From: Pectobacterium carotovorum
Lineage (GTDB): Bacteria > Pseudomonadota > Gammaproteobacteria > Enterobacterales > Enterobacteriaceae
DNA: 64,000 nt
Reading direction: 5' to 3'
NCBI GenBank assembly: GCA_016415585.1
Contig: CP066552.1
Span: 2,728,001-2,792,000 of the forward strand
Shown: positions 62,585 through 64,000 of the stretch, piece by piece
How positions within the stretch are numbered: position 1 is the stretch's first letter
Layout: each line of letters starts with the position of its first letter
Translations under genes and position numbers: made by a program
The notes under the pieces: generated by a model
The model's input: the letters and a program-made list of their open reading frames with translations, nothing else
What the model was told of the DNA's origin: nothing
The model's database searches: none

Positions 62585-63163
62585 TTAACGCGGAGACTTC
62601 CACTCTGCGCAGGTCAACGCGGTTAACACATGATCCTGCCATTTACCATCAATGAGCAGATAGTCCTTCGCATAACCTTCACGTTCAAACCCTAAACGCG
62701 TCAGCAAATTCCCACTACGCTGGTTATGCGGCATATAGTTAGCCATGATGCGATGCATATGCTGCTGGCGCTGCATATAACGTAACGCTGGCTGCAACGC
62801 TTCATACATTAGCCCCTGCCATTTTTGTCCGAGAGAATAACCCAGATAGCAGGCATGAAACGATCCCCGCAGCACGTTGCTGAAATTAGCCACGCCGTAT
62901 ACTTCGTTTTCATTCGGATCCAACAGGAGAAAGTAATAGTTACTGCCCTGTTTATGCATCTCGTTAATCACGCTCAGCCGCGCCTGCCAGCCTGATGGGT
63001 AACAATGGCTGGCATCTCTCACAGGCTCCCACGGCTTAAGGAAATCACGGTTTTCAGAATAGTATTCAGCCAGACGCCATGCATCGCGTTCATGGGCCAG
63101 ACGCACCACCAGCCTGTCGGTTGTCAATTGCACTCTTGCTGGCGTTGAACGATAGCCAAACAT
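62585..63163 (-). CDS. rimJ: Ribosomal protein S5 N-acetyltransferase RimJ
   Basis: A 192-residue GNAT acetyltransferase that modifies the N-terminus of S5 and helps 30S assembly. The acetyl-CoA motif region ([25 protein letters not shown]) and [20 protein letters not shown] are typical. It heads the rimJ-yceH-mviM-murJ run and is divergent from mdtH. Confidence 0.95.
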   Translation of the reverse strand: MFGYRSTPARVQLTTDRLVVRLAHERDAWRLAEYYSENRDFLKPWEPVRDASHCYPSGWQARLSVINEMHKQGSNYYFLLLDPNENEVYGVANFSNVLRGSFHACYLGYSLGQKWQGLMYEALQPALRYMQRQQHMHRIMANYMPHNQRSGNLLTRLGFEREGYAKDYLLIDGKWQDHVLTALTCAEWKSPR

Positions 63164-63479
63164 TTTTCCCCCTACCTCTCCATGTTATCGATAAGTAAAA
63201 TTAATCGCCACTGAAAAAAATGATTATTCTCCCTAAGCAGAAAATATCGGTATTTCCGATAATCCTTACTATAACCACATAAATTCATAGACGTAAAATC
63301 CTCGTCGCCGAGTTATTGCGCAGTTGAATCGGGAAAATCATTTTTTCTCGCCGAAATGCTACTCGCATAACGTTAAATCGATAAAAAAATATTATCCAAC
63401 AATAGGCTATACCAAAGTCGAATTAGAGTACAAAATAGTCACGTCTGTTATTTTCCTCCTTTCTTCGTTGTGGTGAAAC
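63164..63479. other. Divergent promoter region, rimJ and mdtH
   Basis: These 316 AT-rich nt contain no ORF I can support and no clear operator or terminator. Confidence 0.4.
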
Positions 63480-64000
63480 ATGCCTCTGATGTCGCAAGCT
63501 CGGAGCTTGGGTAAATATTTTCTATTACTCGATAATATGCTGGTGGTTTTGGGATTCTTCGTTGTCTTTCCCCTTATTTCCATTCGTTTTGTCGACGATC
63601 TCGGCTGGGCCGCATTATTAGTCGGTATCGCATTGGGATTGCGCCAGTTTATTCAGCAAGGGCTCGGTATTTTCGGCGGGGCCATTGCTGACCGTTTTGG
63701 TGCCAAACCGATGATTATTACCGGGATGCTGCTGCGTGCCTCCGGTTTTGTGTTCATGGCGATTGCCGATGAGCCCTGGCTGCTCTGGTTGTCTTGTGCG
63801 CTATCCGGCCTTGGCGGCACGCTATTCGATCCGCCGCGTACTGCACTGGTCATCAAACTGGTTCGTCCGCAGGAACGTGGCCGTTTTTACTCTCTGTTAA
63901 TGATGCAGGACAGTGCTGGTGCCGTTATCGGTGCCCTCATTGGTAGCTGGCTGCTCCAGTATGATTTCGAGATCGTCTGCTGGGCAGGCGCGGTCATCTT
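63480..64000 (+). CDS. mdtH: Multidrug efflux MFS transporter MdtH (5' part)
   Basis: The start [20 protein letters not shown] and the segments [37 protein letters not shown] with the MFS motif A (ADRFGAKP), and [14 protein letters not shown] match MdtH. The window ends after about 173 codons with no stop, so the C-terminal half is missing only because of the window edge. GGTG lies six bases before the ATG. Divergence from rimJ is as in E. coli. Confidence 0.93.
   Translation, partial: MPLMSQARSLGKYFLLLDNMLVVLGFFVVFPLISIRFVDDLGWAALLVGIALGLRQFIQQGLGIFGGAIADRFGAKPMIITGMLLRASGFVFMAIADEPWLLWLSCALSGLGGTLFDPPRTALVIKLVRPQERGRFYSLLMMQDSAGAVIGALIGSWLLQYDFEIVCWAGAVI

Overview
This window is chromosomal DNA of a soft-rot enterobacterium, almost certainly Pectobacterium (the former Erwinia carotovora group). 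Gene order over long stretches follows E. coli (thrS-infC-rpmI-rplT-pheMST-ihfA; purT-eda-zwf-hexR-pykA-lpxM-mepM-znuACB; ruvBAC-yebC-nudB-aspS; yecE-yecN-cmoAB-cutC-yecM-argS; murJ-mviM-yceH-rimJ-mdtH). Interspersed are genes typical of plant pectin degraders: oligogalacturonate lyase (ogl) beside its repressor gene kdgR, and an SOS regulator pair that I identify as rdgA/rdgB, known in Pectobacterium to link DNA damage to pectin lyase and carotovoricin production. I saw no tRNA, rRNA, insertion sequence, integrase or CRISPR array.

Layout. 1-4.9 kb: osmE, nadE, yddG, an ABC exporter, and ygbA with an NsrR-type operator. 4.9-12.1 kb (minus strand): ihfA, pheT, pheS, the pheM leader peptide with attenuator, rplT, rpmI, infC (AUU start) and thrS, with several RNA-level control elements. 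12.3-17.8 kb (minus): pheP, yebO, kdgR, ogl, htpX. 17.9-21.8 kb (minus): a yhjX-type MFS transporter directly beside ypdB and ypdA, the two-component system that controls yhjX in E. coli, with a matching YpdB operator between them. 22-27 kb, the most lineage-specific part: a GAF-PAS-GGDEF-EAL protein, an 85-residue DUF1883-like protein, rdgA, rdgB and a long gene-poor stretch that ends in a collapsed ptrB relic. 27.6-39.6 kb: purT, eda, zwf, hexR, pykA, lpxM, mepM, znuA and znuCB, with HexR, PurR and Zur operators. 39.7-44.5 kb: a LacI-type repressor divergent from a small PTS cluster (EIIC, EIIA, porin) that lacks EIIB and a phospho-glycosidase. 44.6-49.9 kb (minus): ruvB, ruvA, ruvC, yebC, nudB, aspS. 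50.4-59.1 kb: an EAL-HDOD protein, yecE, yecN, cmoA, cmoB, cutC, yecM, an unannotated 39-codon membrane-peptide ORF, and argS. 59.2-64 kb: murJ, mviM, yceH, rimJ and the 5' part of mdtH, cut by the window end.

Functional themes. Pectin breakdown products are handled by Ogl, are sensed through KdgR, and end at KDPG, which Eda cleaves; edd is not beside eda, so eda here is best read as the last step of ketodeoxygluconate catabolism. HexR ties zwf to sugar-acid metabolism. RdgA (a self-cleaving repressor) and RdgB (a Mor-like activator) form the SOS branch. The most interesting unexplained structures are the operator-like motifs around rdgA-rdgB, the linked ypdAB-yhjX module with overlapping inverted repeats in the yhjX leader, the incomplete PTS cluster, the ptrB relic, and a roughly 125-bp dispersed repeat whose end seems to have become part of the ruvA promoter. 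I did not find a clearly new biological system.
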